Origin: Tissierella sp.
Lineage (GTDB): Bacteria > Bacillota > Clostridia > Tissierellales > Tissierellaceae
NCBI RefSeq assembly: GCF_031460495.1
Contig: NZ_JAVKTS010000001.1
Span: forward strand, 124,001-188,000
Length of the DNA stretch: 64,000 bases
Direction: 5' to 3'
Position numbers and translations under genes: made by a program. Of the stretch, positions 53,595 to 62,160 are shown piece after piece. Each line of letters starts with the position of its first letter. Position 1 is the stretch's first letter. The notes below the pieces were generated by a model that saw only the letters and a program-made list of their open reading frames with translations, was not told the DNA's origin and ran no database searches.

Positions 53595-54185
53595 TTATGC
53601 AATTTTAGTTTCATTATTTTGTGCTGACGAAAGATGTTCTATGATGTTTTCTATTTCAAACCAAGTGCTTATTCGAGTAACATTTGATGGTAGAAGACCT
53701 TTGTTATAATGACAATCCATTAGCAATACTTCAAATCCTGCCTTAGCTAGTTGGATAGCGTTTTCATATCGATCTTCAATAAAAATATCACAAGATAGAT
53801 CATTTGCCTTACCAACTTTATTGTGACTACCTAATAATGACAATGAGTGCATAGGAATTCTATGATTTGCAAACCATTTAGTGGTTACATCTCTCATTCT
53901 TTCTTCCCTTGCTGTAACAAAATGAATATTATGTTTCTTAAATAAATTACTAATGACTTCTCTACCGCCATCTCTTATGGTATTTTCTTCATGGCATTTT
54001 TCTCCATAGATAGTATAGAATTTTTCATAATCTTCTCGTTCTACTCCTAAGACCTGATGTATATCATATACAGTTACATCTGTAGGTATTACCCTAGTTT
54101 GAAAATAATCATTAGCTCTAGGAAGCCAATCATAGGCACCAGTAACAGTTCCATCAATATCAATACATAAGTTTAATCTTTTCAT
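53595..54185 (-). CDS. HAD-superfamily nucleotidase (YqfW/NT5C-like)
   Basis: Soluble phosphatase of 196 residues, ATG 54185 after AAGGAGG. The HAD catalytic motif is CIDIDGTVTG (Asp8 nucleophile, Asp10), the second motif is FVTARE, and the fourth is DIFIEDRYENA. Small size and a helical cap match the 5'(3')-deoxyribonucleotidase-like group. It probably removes phosphate from nucleotides, but substrate range cannot be told. It is transcribed with its own promoter, opposite to the ABC pair downstream. Confidence 0.88.
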   Translation of the reverse strand: MKRLNLCIDIDGTVTGAYDWLPRANDYFQTRVIPTDVTVYDIHQVLGVEREDYEKFYTIYGEKCHEENTIRDGGREVISNLFKKHNIHFVTAREERMRDVTTKWFANHRIPMHSLSLLGSHNKVGKANDLSCDIFIEDRYENAIQLAKAGFEVLLMDCHYNKGLLPSNVTRISTWFEIENIIEHLSSAQNNETKIA

Positions 54186-54364
54186 TCTTTATTCCTCCTT
54201 TGGTTTATTGTAGTTTAATTATACAATGTAAATATTAAGTACTCTTTAACGACAAGTTAAATTTGAGTAAAGAATTATGGCAAGATTAAAGTAAATGGAC
54301 ATCTTATGATAAAAGGATTAAAATAAGAAGGACAATAATTTAAAAGAAAAGGAAATATAATACC

Positions 54365-56107
54365 ATGAAAAAATCCAATATTAAACCTATGAAAGAAGCA
54401 GATAAAATAATAAGTTACTGGAAAAATGAAAAATTTCTTGTAGCATTGATTGTATTTTTTGGATTGACCTTTAATGGTGGGACTGTACTAGGACCTATTT
54501 ATCAAGGAAAATTGATAGACTCTATATTGCTTGGAGATGAATTTTCTTCTTTGATAATACTATCCATTAAATTTGTAATGATTATTGTCTCTATCCAATT
54601 GATGAGGTATTTTAAACGCCTTTACATCAGGCGTTTTGCTAACAACACCAGTGGCACAATGAGACTTATGATTTACAATAATATTATGAATAAAAGTATA
54701 ATTGAGCTTGATGACGAGAATACTGGAAACTTGATGACACGAGCTATTTCAGACGTGGAGCTATGCGTGGAAGGTATGCGTAAATTTACCACAGAAGTAT
54801 TTGATACAGGTGTGCTTATGTTGTCCTATTTTATTTCTATGCTTATCTACGATGTAAAAATAACCGTTATGGCAAGTGTTTTTATTCCTATTGCCATGAT
54901 TTTGGCTGAAAAACTTAAGACAATTATTTATAAGTATTCAATAGCCTTTCGTACTAAGAGTAGTGAAATAACTGGTCTTACCTACGAGACTATTGAAAAT
55001 GCTGTTCTTTATCGCGTAAATGGAATTGAAAAGCAAAATCGAGAAAAATATAATCTTGAGCTTGAAGATTTGCAGGACAAGTCTATCAAAGCCCATATTC
55101 TGGAGAATTCTATGCAGCCGATTTACAATGTAATTGCTATGATTGGAGTTATCCTTGTAATCTATCTTGGTGGTAATAAAGTAATTGATGGCAGCTGGAC
55201 AGTGGGAGCTTTTTCTACTTATATGGCGATTTTTACTGCAATGGCAATTAAGGCAAGTAAGGCAGCAAAATTATTTAATTCTGTGCAAAAATCACAGGTG
55301 TCATGGAGAAGAATTAAACCATATCTTGGGGAATACCAAACAAAAGATACTACAGTAAATATTAATAAAGATAGAACAAGTCTATTGGCTGAAAACCTTA
55401 GTTTTTCCTATCCTAGAAATAAAGACAATATAATTGAAAATATAAGTTTTGAAGCTAAACAAGGTGAAATAATTGGAGTTACAGGACCTATAGCTTGTGG
55501 GAAGTCAACTCTTGGCATATCTCTACTTGGGCAGTATCCGTATATAGGAAGTATAAAGATAGATGGAAAAGAACTTGAAAGTTATTCTGAATATGAGAGA
55601 AGTCAAATGATTTCCTATTTAGGACATAAGCCTCAGCTGCTTTCAGATACAATTTATAATAATATTACTCTTGGAGATCATCAGAATATAAACTCTGTAT
55701 TATGTGATGTTTGTTTTAATGATGATTTATCAGCAATGCCAGAAGGAGAACTTACTTTAGTTGGCAACAATGGAATTCGTCTAAGTGGAGGTCAACAGGC
55801 TAGGATAGCTCTTGCCAGAACTTTGCTAAAGAAAAGTAAAATTATTATTTTAGATGATCCATTTTCGGCTGTTGATATGAAAACTGAAGAAAAGATAATT
55901 GAAAACTTGAGAAATAACTATAAAGATAGCATAATCATTTTAATTTCTCATAGACTGGCTATTTTTAGCAAGATAAATAAAATCCTATTGCTGCATGATA
56001 ATAAGAAAGTTGACTATGGAACACATTCGGAGCTTATGGAAAGATCAAAATTATATAAATCTATATATGACTTACAAGGTACAAGGGGTGGAGCAGATGA
56101 AATCTAG
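54365..56107 (+). CDS. Heterodimeric ABC exporter subunit (degenerate-site half)
   Basis: Half-exporter of 580 residues, ATG 54365 after AAAGGAAA. Six membrane spans precede a domain with Walker A GPIACGKST, signature LSGGQQAR, Walker B ending in IIILDDPFSAVD (Asp in place of the catalytic Glu) and switch LISHR. Compared with the other two exporters in this window it has fewer matches at the membrane part, so it is a distinct branch, not a recent copy. The next gene overlaps it by 11 bases and supplies the active half. Confidence 0.9.
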   Translation: MKKSNIKPMKEADKIISYWKNEKFLVALIVFFGLTFNGGTVLGPIYQGKLIDSILLGDEFSSLIILSIKFVMIIVSIQLMRYFKRLYIRRFANNTSGTMRLMIYNNIMNKSIIELDDENTGNLMTRAISDVELCVEGMRKFTTEVFDTGVLMLSYFISMLIYDVKITVMASVFIPIAMILAEKLKTIIYKYSIAFRTKSSEITGLTYETIENAVLYRVNGIEKQNREKYNLELEDLQDKSIKAHILENSMQPIYNVIAMIGVILVIYLGGNKVIDGSWTVGAFSTYMAIFTAMAIKASKAAKLFNSVQKSQVSWRRIKPYLGEYQTKDTTVNINKDRTSLLAENLSFSYPRNKDNIIENISFEAKQGEIIGVTGPIACGKSTLGISLLGQYPYIGSIKIDGKELESYSEYERSQMISYLGHKPQLLSDTIYNNITLGDHQNINSVLCDVCFNDDLSAMPEGELTLVGNNGIRLSGGQQARIALARTLLKKSKIIILDDPFSAVDMKTEEKIIENLRNNYKDSIIILISHRLAIFSKINKILLLHDNKKVDYGTHSELMERSKLYKSIYDLQGTRGGADEI

Positions 56108-57842
56108 TTTAGTAAAAAGAGCTATAGGTAGAGTCATGAAAAATAATATTATAGTGATTATATTGCTCCTTACTATCGTTATAGGAATTGTTGTTGTATC
56201 CTTGATCTCTCCTCAAATTTTAAGACTAATCATTGATCAAAATCTAGTAGCAAAAAATAGTATTGGTCTAATGCCACTAGCTATTACTTACCTTGGTGTT
56301 TTGATATTTATTGGTATATTTGATTTTATGAAGGAAGCGATTCTAACAGTTCTAGGGCAAAAGATTAGCAAGGAAATTCGTATGGAGATGATGGAAAAGC
56401 TTGAGAAGATGAATTCAATATACTTTTCTTATAATGAATCTGGCACCATTGTTTCTAGATTTATCAACGATGTGGATACTATTAATTCTCTATTTACATC
56501 TGGTATTGTAAGTATGGCAATAGATTCTTTTAAGATTCTTGGTATAGTAGTGTCTATTTGGATATTTAGTGCAAAACTTGGAATAATCACTTTGATTTTG
56601 CTGCCTGTTATATATTCAATTATTAGGATTTTTAAGAGTCGTATGCTAAAAGCACAAAAAGAAAATCGTGTGCTAGTGGGTAAGGTAAACAACCATATCT
56701 CAGAAAGTTTAAAAAATGTTCATATGATTAAGTCCTTTAGCAAGGAAAGTTATATGGAAGAAAACTATAAAGGATATCTATTGGATAACTATAAAACAAT
56801 GGAAACGGTGAATTTCTACGATTCCATATTTTCACCCATTATTATGATTACTCGTTCACTTCTTATAGCCGCTATAGTGATATTATCATCAAAACAGCTA
56901 GGATACTTGGGAATATCATTAGGTATGGTTGCAGCTTCTATTGACTTGATCTCTAATCTCTTCGGGCCAATAGAAAACTTAGGTATGGAGCTTCAAAGCA
57001 TTCAGGGAGCAATATCGGGCATACATCGTGTGAATGAATTTTATAATGAACCTGATGACGATAATAAAAACAGTCAGTTAACTGCTGAAGAAATCATCCC
57101 AAATCGTGAAGAAGTAAAACTGTCTTTTAATAATCTTAGTTTTTATTATGAAGAAGAAAGGGATATTTTGCAAAATATCAATCTAAACTTTAATCCTCAG
57201 GAAAAGATTACTTTTGTAGGTAGAACAGGAGTAGGGAAATCCACCTTATTTAAGCTAGTATTAGGATTATTAAAACCTACTAATGGCAGCATAAGCATAA
57301 ATGGGATTGATGTATATACAATACCCAATGGTGAAAAACGAAAGATATTTGGATATGTAGATCAAAGTTTTCACACTATAAAAGGTACAGTGGCAGATCA
57401 AGTTAGTCTGCAGGATGAAAGTATTACTAGAGATCAAATTGAATATGCAATAAATTTTGTGGGCTTAAAGGATTATGTCTTGTCCTTAGAAGATGGATAC
57501 GACACAAAAGTAGCTAATGATAACCTGTTTTCCCAAGGACAGAAGCAATTACTTGCCATTGCAAGAGCAATTGTGACGAATCCACCTATTCTATTACTTG
57601 ATGAAATCACTTCAAATCTTGATGCCATCACTGAAGAAAAGATAATATCTGTATTGCAAAAGGCAAGTGAAACTCGTACTATTTTGTCCATATCGCACCG
57701 ATTATTTTCTATGGTTTCTGCGGATACTGTGGTCATTTTAGAAAATGGGAAAGTTAAAAATTCAGGATCACCAGAGATACTTTTACAAAATGATGAGTGG
57801 TATCGTAATCATATGGAATTAGAGAAGTTAACTTGGAGATAA
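56097..57842 (+). CDS. Heterodimeric ABC exporter subunit (canonical half)
   Basis: Half-exporter of 581 residues from ATG 56097, inside the end of the previous gene and after GGGGTGGAGC; further upstream in-frame starts lie within that gene and lack ribosome sites. Six membrane spans are followed by Walker A GRTGVGKST, signature FSQGQKQ, Walker B ending LLLDEITSNLD with the catalytic Glu, and switch SISHR. It forms an asymmetric exporter with the preceding gene. No regulator gene is adjacent. Confidence 0.9.
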   Translation: MKSSLVKRAIGRVMKNNIIVIILLLTIVIGIVVVSLISPQILRLIIDQNLVAKNSIGLMPLAITYLGVLIFIGIFDFMKEAILTVLGQKISKEIRMEMMEKLEKMNSIYFSYNESGTIVSRFINDVDTINSLFTSGIVSMAIDSFKILGIVVSIWIFSAKLGIITLILLPVIYSIIRIFKSRMLKAQKENRVLVGKVNNHISESLKNVHMIKSFSKESYMEENYKGYLLDNYKTMETVNFYDSIFSPIIMITRSLLIAAIVILSSKQLGYLGISLGMVAASIDLISNLFGPIENLGMELQSIQGAISGIHRVNEFYNEPDDDNKNSQLTAEEIIPNREEVKLSFNNLSFYYEEERDILQNINLNFNPQEKITFVGRTGVGKSTLFKLVLGLLKPTNGSISINGIDVYTIPNGEKRKIFGYVDQSFHTIKGTVADQVSLQDESITRDQIEYAINFVGLKDYVLSLEDGYDTKVANDNLFSQGQKQLLAIARAIVTNPPILLLDEITSNLDAITEEKIISVLQKASETRTILSISHRLFSMVSADTVVILENGKVKNSGSPEILLQNDEWYRNHMELEKLTWR

Positions 57843-57864
57843 ATATTTTGCTTATACAAAGGCA

Positions 57865-57887
57865 TTGTTAAGTTAATATTAACAATA
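57865..57887. repeat. Palindrome upstream of the chromate-transporter gene
   Basis: ATTGTTAA and TTAACAAT flank a 7-base AT spacer. It lies about 90 bases before the next start and may be an operator or weak terminator; nothing more can be said. Confidence 0.35.
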
Positions 57888-57975
57888 TGTTAAATTTTGA
57901 TAAAGTCATTTTTTAGTAGTAACATTATCTCAACTCTGGGTATCAATAAATTAATATCAACTAAGGAGTGATTTT

Positions 57976-59097
57976 TTGAATAATGTTAATTATAAAGACT
58001 TAAATAGAACAGAGAAAGCAAATAGACAAAAAGAGATATTTAAAGTATTTTTAAAGCTGGGAACTTTAGCGTTTGGAGGACCTGCAGCTCATATTGCCAT
58101 GATGGATGAGGAAATAGTAAAAAAGAGAAATTGGATAAATCGTGATAAATTTATGGATTTAATTGGGGCTACAAATCTTATACCCGGGCCAAATTCCACA
58201 GAGTTGGCAATTCACTTAGGCTATGAAAGAGGTGGACTATTGGGTTTGTTATTGGCTGGGACAGCATTCATTTTACCTGCAATGGCTATAGTACTATTGT
58301 TTGCTATAACTTATGTAAAATATGGTAATATTCCTCAAGTAGGATCAGTACTATACGGTATAAAACCTGTAATAATTGCAGTCGTTATACAAGCCCTATA
58401 TAGATTAGGAAAATCAGTAATTAAAAATAAATTATCATTAGCTCTTGGATTATTTGTAGTGGCACTTTCATTTTTAGGAATAAGAGAAATACCTTTATTA
58501 TTCATAGCAGGATTTATAATGATGGGAATATTAAATAGGGATAAAATTAGAAACAAACTATTTGGAGTATCAATACTTCCATTATCCTTAGTATTTCTAA
58601 CATTTTTAAAGATTGGATCAGTTTTATATGGAAGTGGCTATGTGCTTTTAGCGTTCATAGAGGCAGAATTTGTAGAGAAGCTGGGGCTTCTTTCAAATCA
58701 GCAATTACTAGATGCAGTGGCAGTAGGTCAATTCACACCGGGACCAGTATTCACCACAGCAACATTTATTGGCTATTTGCTAAGGGGAATACCAGGAGCA
58801 ATATTAGCAACCATAGGGATATTTCTTCCTTCATTTGTACTTGTTTGGGCATTAAATCCCATAATACCAAAGTTAAGAAGCTCATCATGGATATCTGGAA
58901 TGCTGGATGGTATCAATATAGCTTCATTAGGATTAATGGCTGTAGTAAGCTGGAAATTAGGTATGTCATCTTTAACTGATGCTTTAACAATAGCTATATT
59001 TATATTGTCCTTATTTACTTTGATTAAATTTAAAATTAATTCTGCTTGGCTTATAGTTGCTGGAGGTTTAGTTGGTTGGTTAAGTAGTTTGATTTAA
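57976..59097 (+). CDS. chrA: ChrA-family chromate transporter
   Basis: Integral membrane protein of 373 residues starting at TTG 57976 after AAGGAGTG. It is a full-length two-domain ChrA: the N-terminal half has LKLGTLAFGGPAAHIAMMDEE and NLIPGPNSTELAIHLGYERGG, and the C-terminal half repeats the motif as AVGQFTPGPVFTTATFIGY. About ten to twelve spans are visible. It would export chromate or a related oxyanion by proton exchange. There is no regulator beside it; a DUF1905 gene follows 27 bases on. Confidence 0.9.
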   Translation: MNNVNYKDLNRTEKANRQKEIFKVFLKLGTLAFGGPAAHIAMMDEEIVKKRNWINRDKFMDLIGATNLIPGPNSTELAIHLGYERGGLLGLLLAGTAFILPAMAIVLLFAITYVKYGNIPQVGSVLYGIKPVIIAVVIQALYRLGKSVIKNKLSLALGLFVVALSFLGIREIPLLFIAGFIMMGILNRDKIRNKLFGVSILPLSLVFLTFLKIGSVLYGSGYVLLAFIEAEFVEKLGLLSNQQLLDAVAVGQFTPGPVFTTATFIGYLLRGIPGAILATIGIFLPSFVLVWALNPIIPKLRSSSWISGMLDGINIASLGLMAVVSWKLGMSSLTDALTIAIFILSLFTLIKFKINSAWLIVAGGLVGWLSSLI

Positions 59098-59124
59098 TTT
59101 TTCTTGTGAATTGGAGGAGTAACA

Positions 59125-59403
59125 ATGGAAAAGATATACGAGTTTGAAGCTGAAATAAAAAAAGTCCCTGATATTGATGGTGCATATGTGGAGATACCCT
59201 TTGATGTAAAGGCGGAGTTTGGAAAAGGTCGTGTACCAGTCACTGCTACATTTGATGGAGAACCATATGAAGGTAGCCTGGTAAGGATGGGAACTCCTTG
59301 TCATATCATTGGCATCAGAAAAGACATTCGAGCAAAAATAGGGAAACAGCCCGGTGATACAATAAAAGTCACGTTGGTAGAGAGGAATGTAAATAAGGAC
59401 TAA
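59125..59403 (+). CDS. DUF1905-domain protein
   Basis: Soluble protein of 92 residues, ATG after GGAGGAG. It covers exactly a DUF1905 domain: [22 protein letters not shown] near the start and [17 protein letters not shown] near the end, a small beta-barrel pattern. The partner YdeI/OmpD-associated C-terminal domain found in some relatives is missing. It is probably co-transcribed with the chrA gene. Function unknown. Confidence 0.85.
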   Translation: MEKIYEFEAEIKKVPDIDGAYVEIPFDVKAEFGKGRVPVTATFDGEPYEGSLVRMGTPCHIIGIRKDIRAKIGKQPGDTIKVTLVERNVNKD

Positions 59404-59459
59404 AATTTGGATAATAGATAATAATTGTAATATGGAATAAATATATATAAGGAGTCAAT

Positions 59460-59660
59460 ATGAAAAATAGTGGAGCATTAAAAATATTAGGATATATAAT
59501 TTTTATAGCTTTATTCTTAGGAGTTACCTTTTTTGGAATTGACCCAGTGTTATTTGCAGATGGTCAAATGACGGAAAGAATAGTAACTTTAATTATAGTG
59601 TTGTTAATCTATGGTGTTTTGATAATGTTATTTAGGTATTTTCTTAAGAGAATAAAGTAG
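59460..59660 (+). CDS. Small membrane protein of unknown function
   Basis: Protein of 66 residues with two hydrophobic spans (about 8-27 and 42-60) joined by a short loop (DPVLFADGQMTER), ATG after AAGGAG. A basic tail (KRIK) suggests both ends are cytoplasmic. It is the last gene before a terminator at 59699 and may belong to the chrA transcript. I do not recognise a named family with confidence. Confidence 0.65.
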   Translation: MKNSGALKILGYIIFIALFLGVTFFGIDPVLFADGQMTERIVTLIIVLLIYGVLIMLFRYFLKRIK

Positions 59661-59698
59661 GAGTGATCACAGTGTCGTTCTTGCAAATTTTAATAAAT

Positions 59699-59745
59699 AA
59701 AAAGCCATATGATGCAATTATTGCATTATAAGGCTTTTTATATTT
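59699..59745 (+). terminator. Rho-independent terminator
   Basis: AAAAAGCC (59699-59706) pairs with GGCTTTTT (59732-59739), with an inner ATGCAA/TTGCAT stem between them and further Ts after. It ends the chrA-containing transcript. Confidence 0.8.
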
Positions 59746-59885
59746 AGCTTAAAGTAATTAGGGTCATCATTAGCAATACCATATAATTTATAGTATAATA
59801 TTAATAATATATTGTTGAAAATAAGATGGAAAAATACTGCAATATTTGGGGTATATTCCAAGTATTGGAGAGGTGGGTTTTAGAA

Positions 59886-60959
59886 ATGAAAAAGATTTTA
59901 AAAATACTAAAATTTGCATTTATAGCTATTATAGCAGTAATAATATTAATATTGCTTACTCGAGTTATAATTCAGGCAAAGATAAAAAATGACCATAAGA
60001 TTACCACAGAAAATGGTATTGACGAGGAAGTAATTGTTGAAATAGGAGACATTGACCAATATCTCTATATTAGAGGACAAGATCAAGATAATCCTATTAT
60101 CCTATTTTTACACGGTGGACCAGGGTCACCAATGACACCAATTATTTATGGTTATCAAGATTTGTTGGAAGATGAATATACCATAGTAAACTGGGATCAA
60201 CGTAATTCTGGCAAGACTTATTACTTGAATAATGCAGAAAAAGTTTACAATACACTATCCATGGATAGAATGGTAGAGGATATCCGAGAGATTATCTCAT
60301 ATCTATCTAATAGATTTGGACAAGAAAAAGTAGTAATTATGGGACATTCTTGGGGCTCGGCCTTAGGAACAGAGTTTATTAAAGAATATCCAGAATTGGT
60401 ATCAGCGTATATCGGTGTAGGACAAGTAATCAATTCTGAAGAAGGAGATGTTTTTGCATATAATGCTACTAAAGATGCAATAAAAGAATCAGAGAATAAG
60501 GAAGACCTTGAAACTTTAGAGAATCTCAATGGATATTTGGTAACTGATGAAGATTTTTCACTGAAATCATTTTCGACTTTTAGAGGTCTAATGAGCAAAT
60601 ATTTAAACCCAATTTCAGATAGAACAACTCAGATGATTATATTTTCACCATATTATTCCTTAAAAGAAATTTCATCTTTTCTAAAAAATCCATTTGAACT
60701 GCAGAAGCCTTTGATGGATTATCTTGTTTATGATTTTGATGCTAGAGATCTAGTCAATGAATATCAAGTGCCTATATACTATATATTAGGTGAGTATGAT
60801 TGGGTGACACCTTATGAAAATGCACAGGAATATTTTGAAACCATAGTAGCACCTAAAAAGAAGAGTATTGTGATAGAAAACGCAGGACATATGACGATGA
60901 TAGACAATCCTGAGGAATTTTCCAATGCAGTAAAACTTGTGCTACAGGGAGATAGGTAA
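59886..60959 (+). CDS. Membrane-anchored alpha/beta hydrolase, proline-iminopeptidase-like
   Basis: Hydrolase of 357 residues from ATG 59886, after GGAGAGGTGGG; an upstream in-frame start lacks a ribosome site. A signal anchor (about 8-30) puts the enzyme outside. The S33-type features are HGGPGSP (oxyanion region), GHSWGSALG (Ser nucleophile), GEYDWVTP (Asp) and ENAGHMTMIDNP (His). Proline iminopeptidases and related esterases share this set; the membrane anchor is less usual. It stands alone ahead of the nuclease pair. Confidence 0.85.
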   Translation: MKKILKILKFAFIAIIAVIILILLTRVIIQAKIKNDHKITTENGIDEEVIVEIGDIDQYLYIRGQDQDNPIILFLHGGPGSPMTPIIYGYQDLLEDEYTIVNWDQRNSGKTYYLNNAEKVYNTLSMDRMVEDIREIISYLSNRFGQEKVVIMGHSWGSALGTEFIKEYPELVSAYIGVGQVINSEEGDVFAYNATKDAIKESENKEDLETLENLNGYLVTDEDFSLKSFSTFRGLMSKYLNPISDRTTQMIIFSPYYSLKEISSFLKNPFELQKPLMDYLVYDFDARDLVNEYQVPIYYILGEYDWVTPYENAQEYFETIVAPKKKSIVIENAGHMTMIDNPEEFSNAVKLVLQGDR

Positions 60960-61050
60960 TCTGGGAATAGTGAGTAGAACACCTCATTGTGAACTATTTA
61001 CAGTCTCAGATAAGAATGCAAGAAGTTTTTGTGATAAAGGAGGAATATCA

Positions 61051-62160
61051 ATGATTAAAATATTTCATACAGCAGATTTACATATAGGCATGAGGTTCAA
61101 TGGTTATCCTGAACCAATTAAAGGTTCTCTGCAAGAGGCTAGATTGAGTGTACTTTCTAACATGGTTCAATTAGCTAATGAAGAAAAATGCAATTTATTC
61201 GTTATTGCAGGGGATTTATTTGATCGTATAACAGGGATTGACAAGAAGACCATTACTGAAGCTGTCAAGGCTTTAGAAGCCTTTCAGGGGGATTGCATAC
61301 TAGTCATGCCAGGTAATCACGACTACGATAATGATATGATTGAGTTATGGAATAGTTTTAACAAAGCTGTCTGTGACAAGCTACTTTATATAAATGAGAA
61401 GCGTCCTTATTCCTTGAATGACTATGGCCTTAATGCTATTGTTTATCCAGCTCCATGTCATGCAAAGCATTCAAGTAGCAACAATATTGGCTGGATTAAA
61501 GAACATACTATGGATGAAAATCAAGTACATATTGGTGTTGGTCATGGTGCTATTAATGGGCTTTCTCCGGATATGGATTTGACATATTATAATATGTCTT
61601 TGGACGAGCTAGAGAGTATTCCTGTGGATTTATGGCTTTTAGGTCATACTCATATTACTTATCCTCCTCAATCATCAGTAAATGAATGGAAGACTTTTAA
61701 CCCTGGTACACCTGAGCCAGATGGACTGGATTGTAAACATAGAGGAAGTGCATGGATAATTTCAATAGATGAAGGGAAAAAGGTAAGGGGAGATAGAGTT
61801 ACAACTGGAACATACAAGTTTGTTGATAAAGAATATGATATTTCTCATAGAGAAGATTTAGATGCCATATTAATAGAGCTTATGAATGATAATCCAAGCA
61901 GAACTATTTCTCGTATTAACTTGAAGGGTAAAGTAGATGAAGATGTATTTAACTACAGACAAGAAATCTATAAAAAAATTGAGCAAGATATTGCATATTT
62001 AATAGTTGATGATTCTCATCTTGGTATTAAAATTACCACAGAGAAAATACAAAAGGAGTTTTCAGATGGCTCCTTTCCGCAACAGTTATTGTTGGCTCTT
62101 TCAGATGATGAAGATACTCTTCAATTAGCCTATGAGTTTATTATGGAGGTAAAAAAATGA
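61051..62160 (+). CDS. YhaO/SbcD-like DNA exonuclease
   Basis: Mre11-type metallophosphoesterase of 369 residues from ATG 61051, after AAAGGAGG. The calcineurin-like metal motifs are in order: HTADLHIG, AGDLFD, MPGNHDYDND, GVGHGAING and LGHTHI. The C-terminal half is a capping domain. Length and partner gene match the YhaO/YhaN pair of Bacillus rather than true SbcCD. It should process DNA ends together with the ATPase encoded next, whose start overlaps its stop by four bases. Confidence 0.92.
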   Translation: MIKIFHTADLHIGMRFNGYPEPIKGSLQEARLSVLSNMVQLANEEKCNLFVIAGDLFDRITGIDKKTITEAVKALEAFQGDCILVMPGNHDYDNDMIELWNSFNKAVCDKLLYINEKRPYSLNDYGLNAIVYPAPCHAKHSSSNNIGWIKEHTMDENQVHIGVGHGAINGLSPDMDLTYYNMSLDELESIPVDLWLLGHTHITYPPQSSVNEWKTFNPGTPEPDGLDCKHRGSAWIISIDEGKKVRGDRVTTGTYKFVDKEYDISHREDLDAILIELMNDNPSRTISRINLKGKVDEDVFNYRQEIYKKIEQDIAYLIVDDSHLGIKITTEKIQKEFSDGSFPQQLLLALSDDEDTLQLAYEFIMEVKK

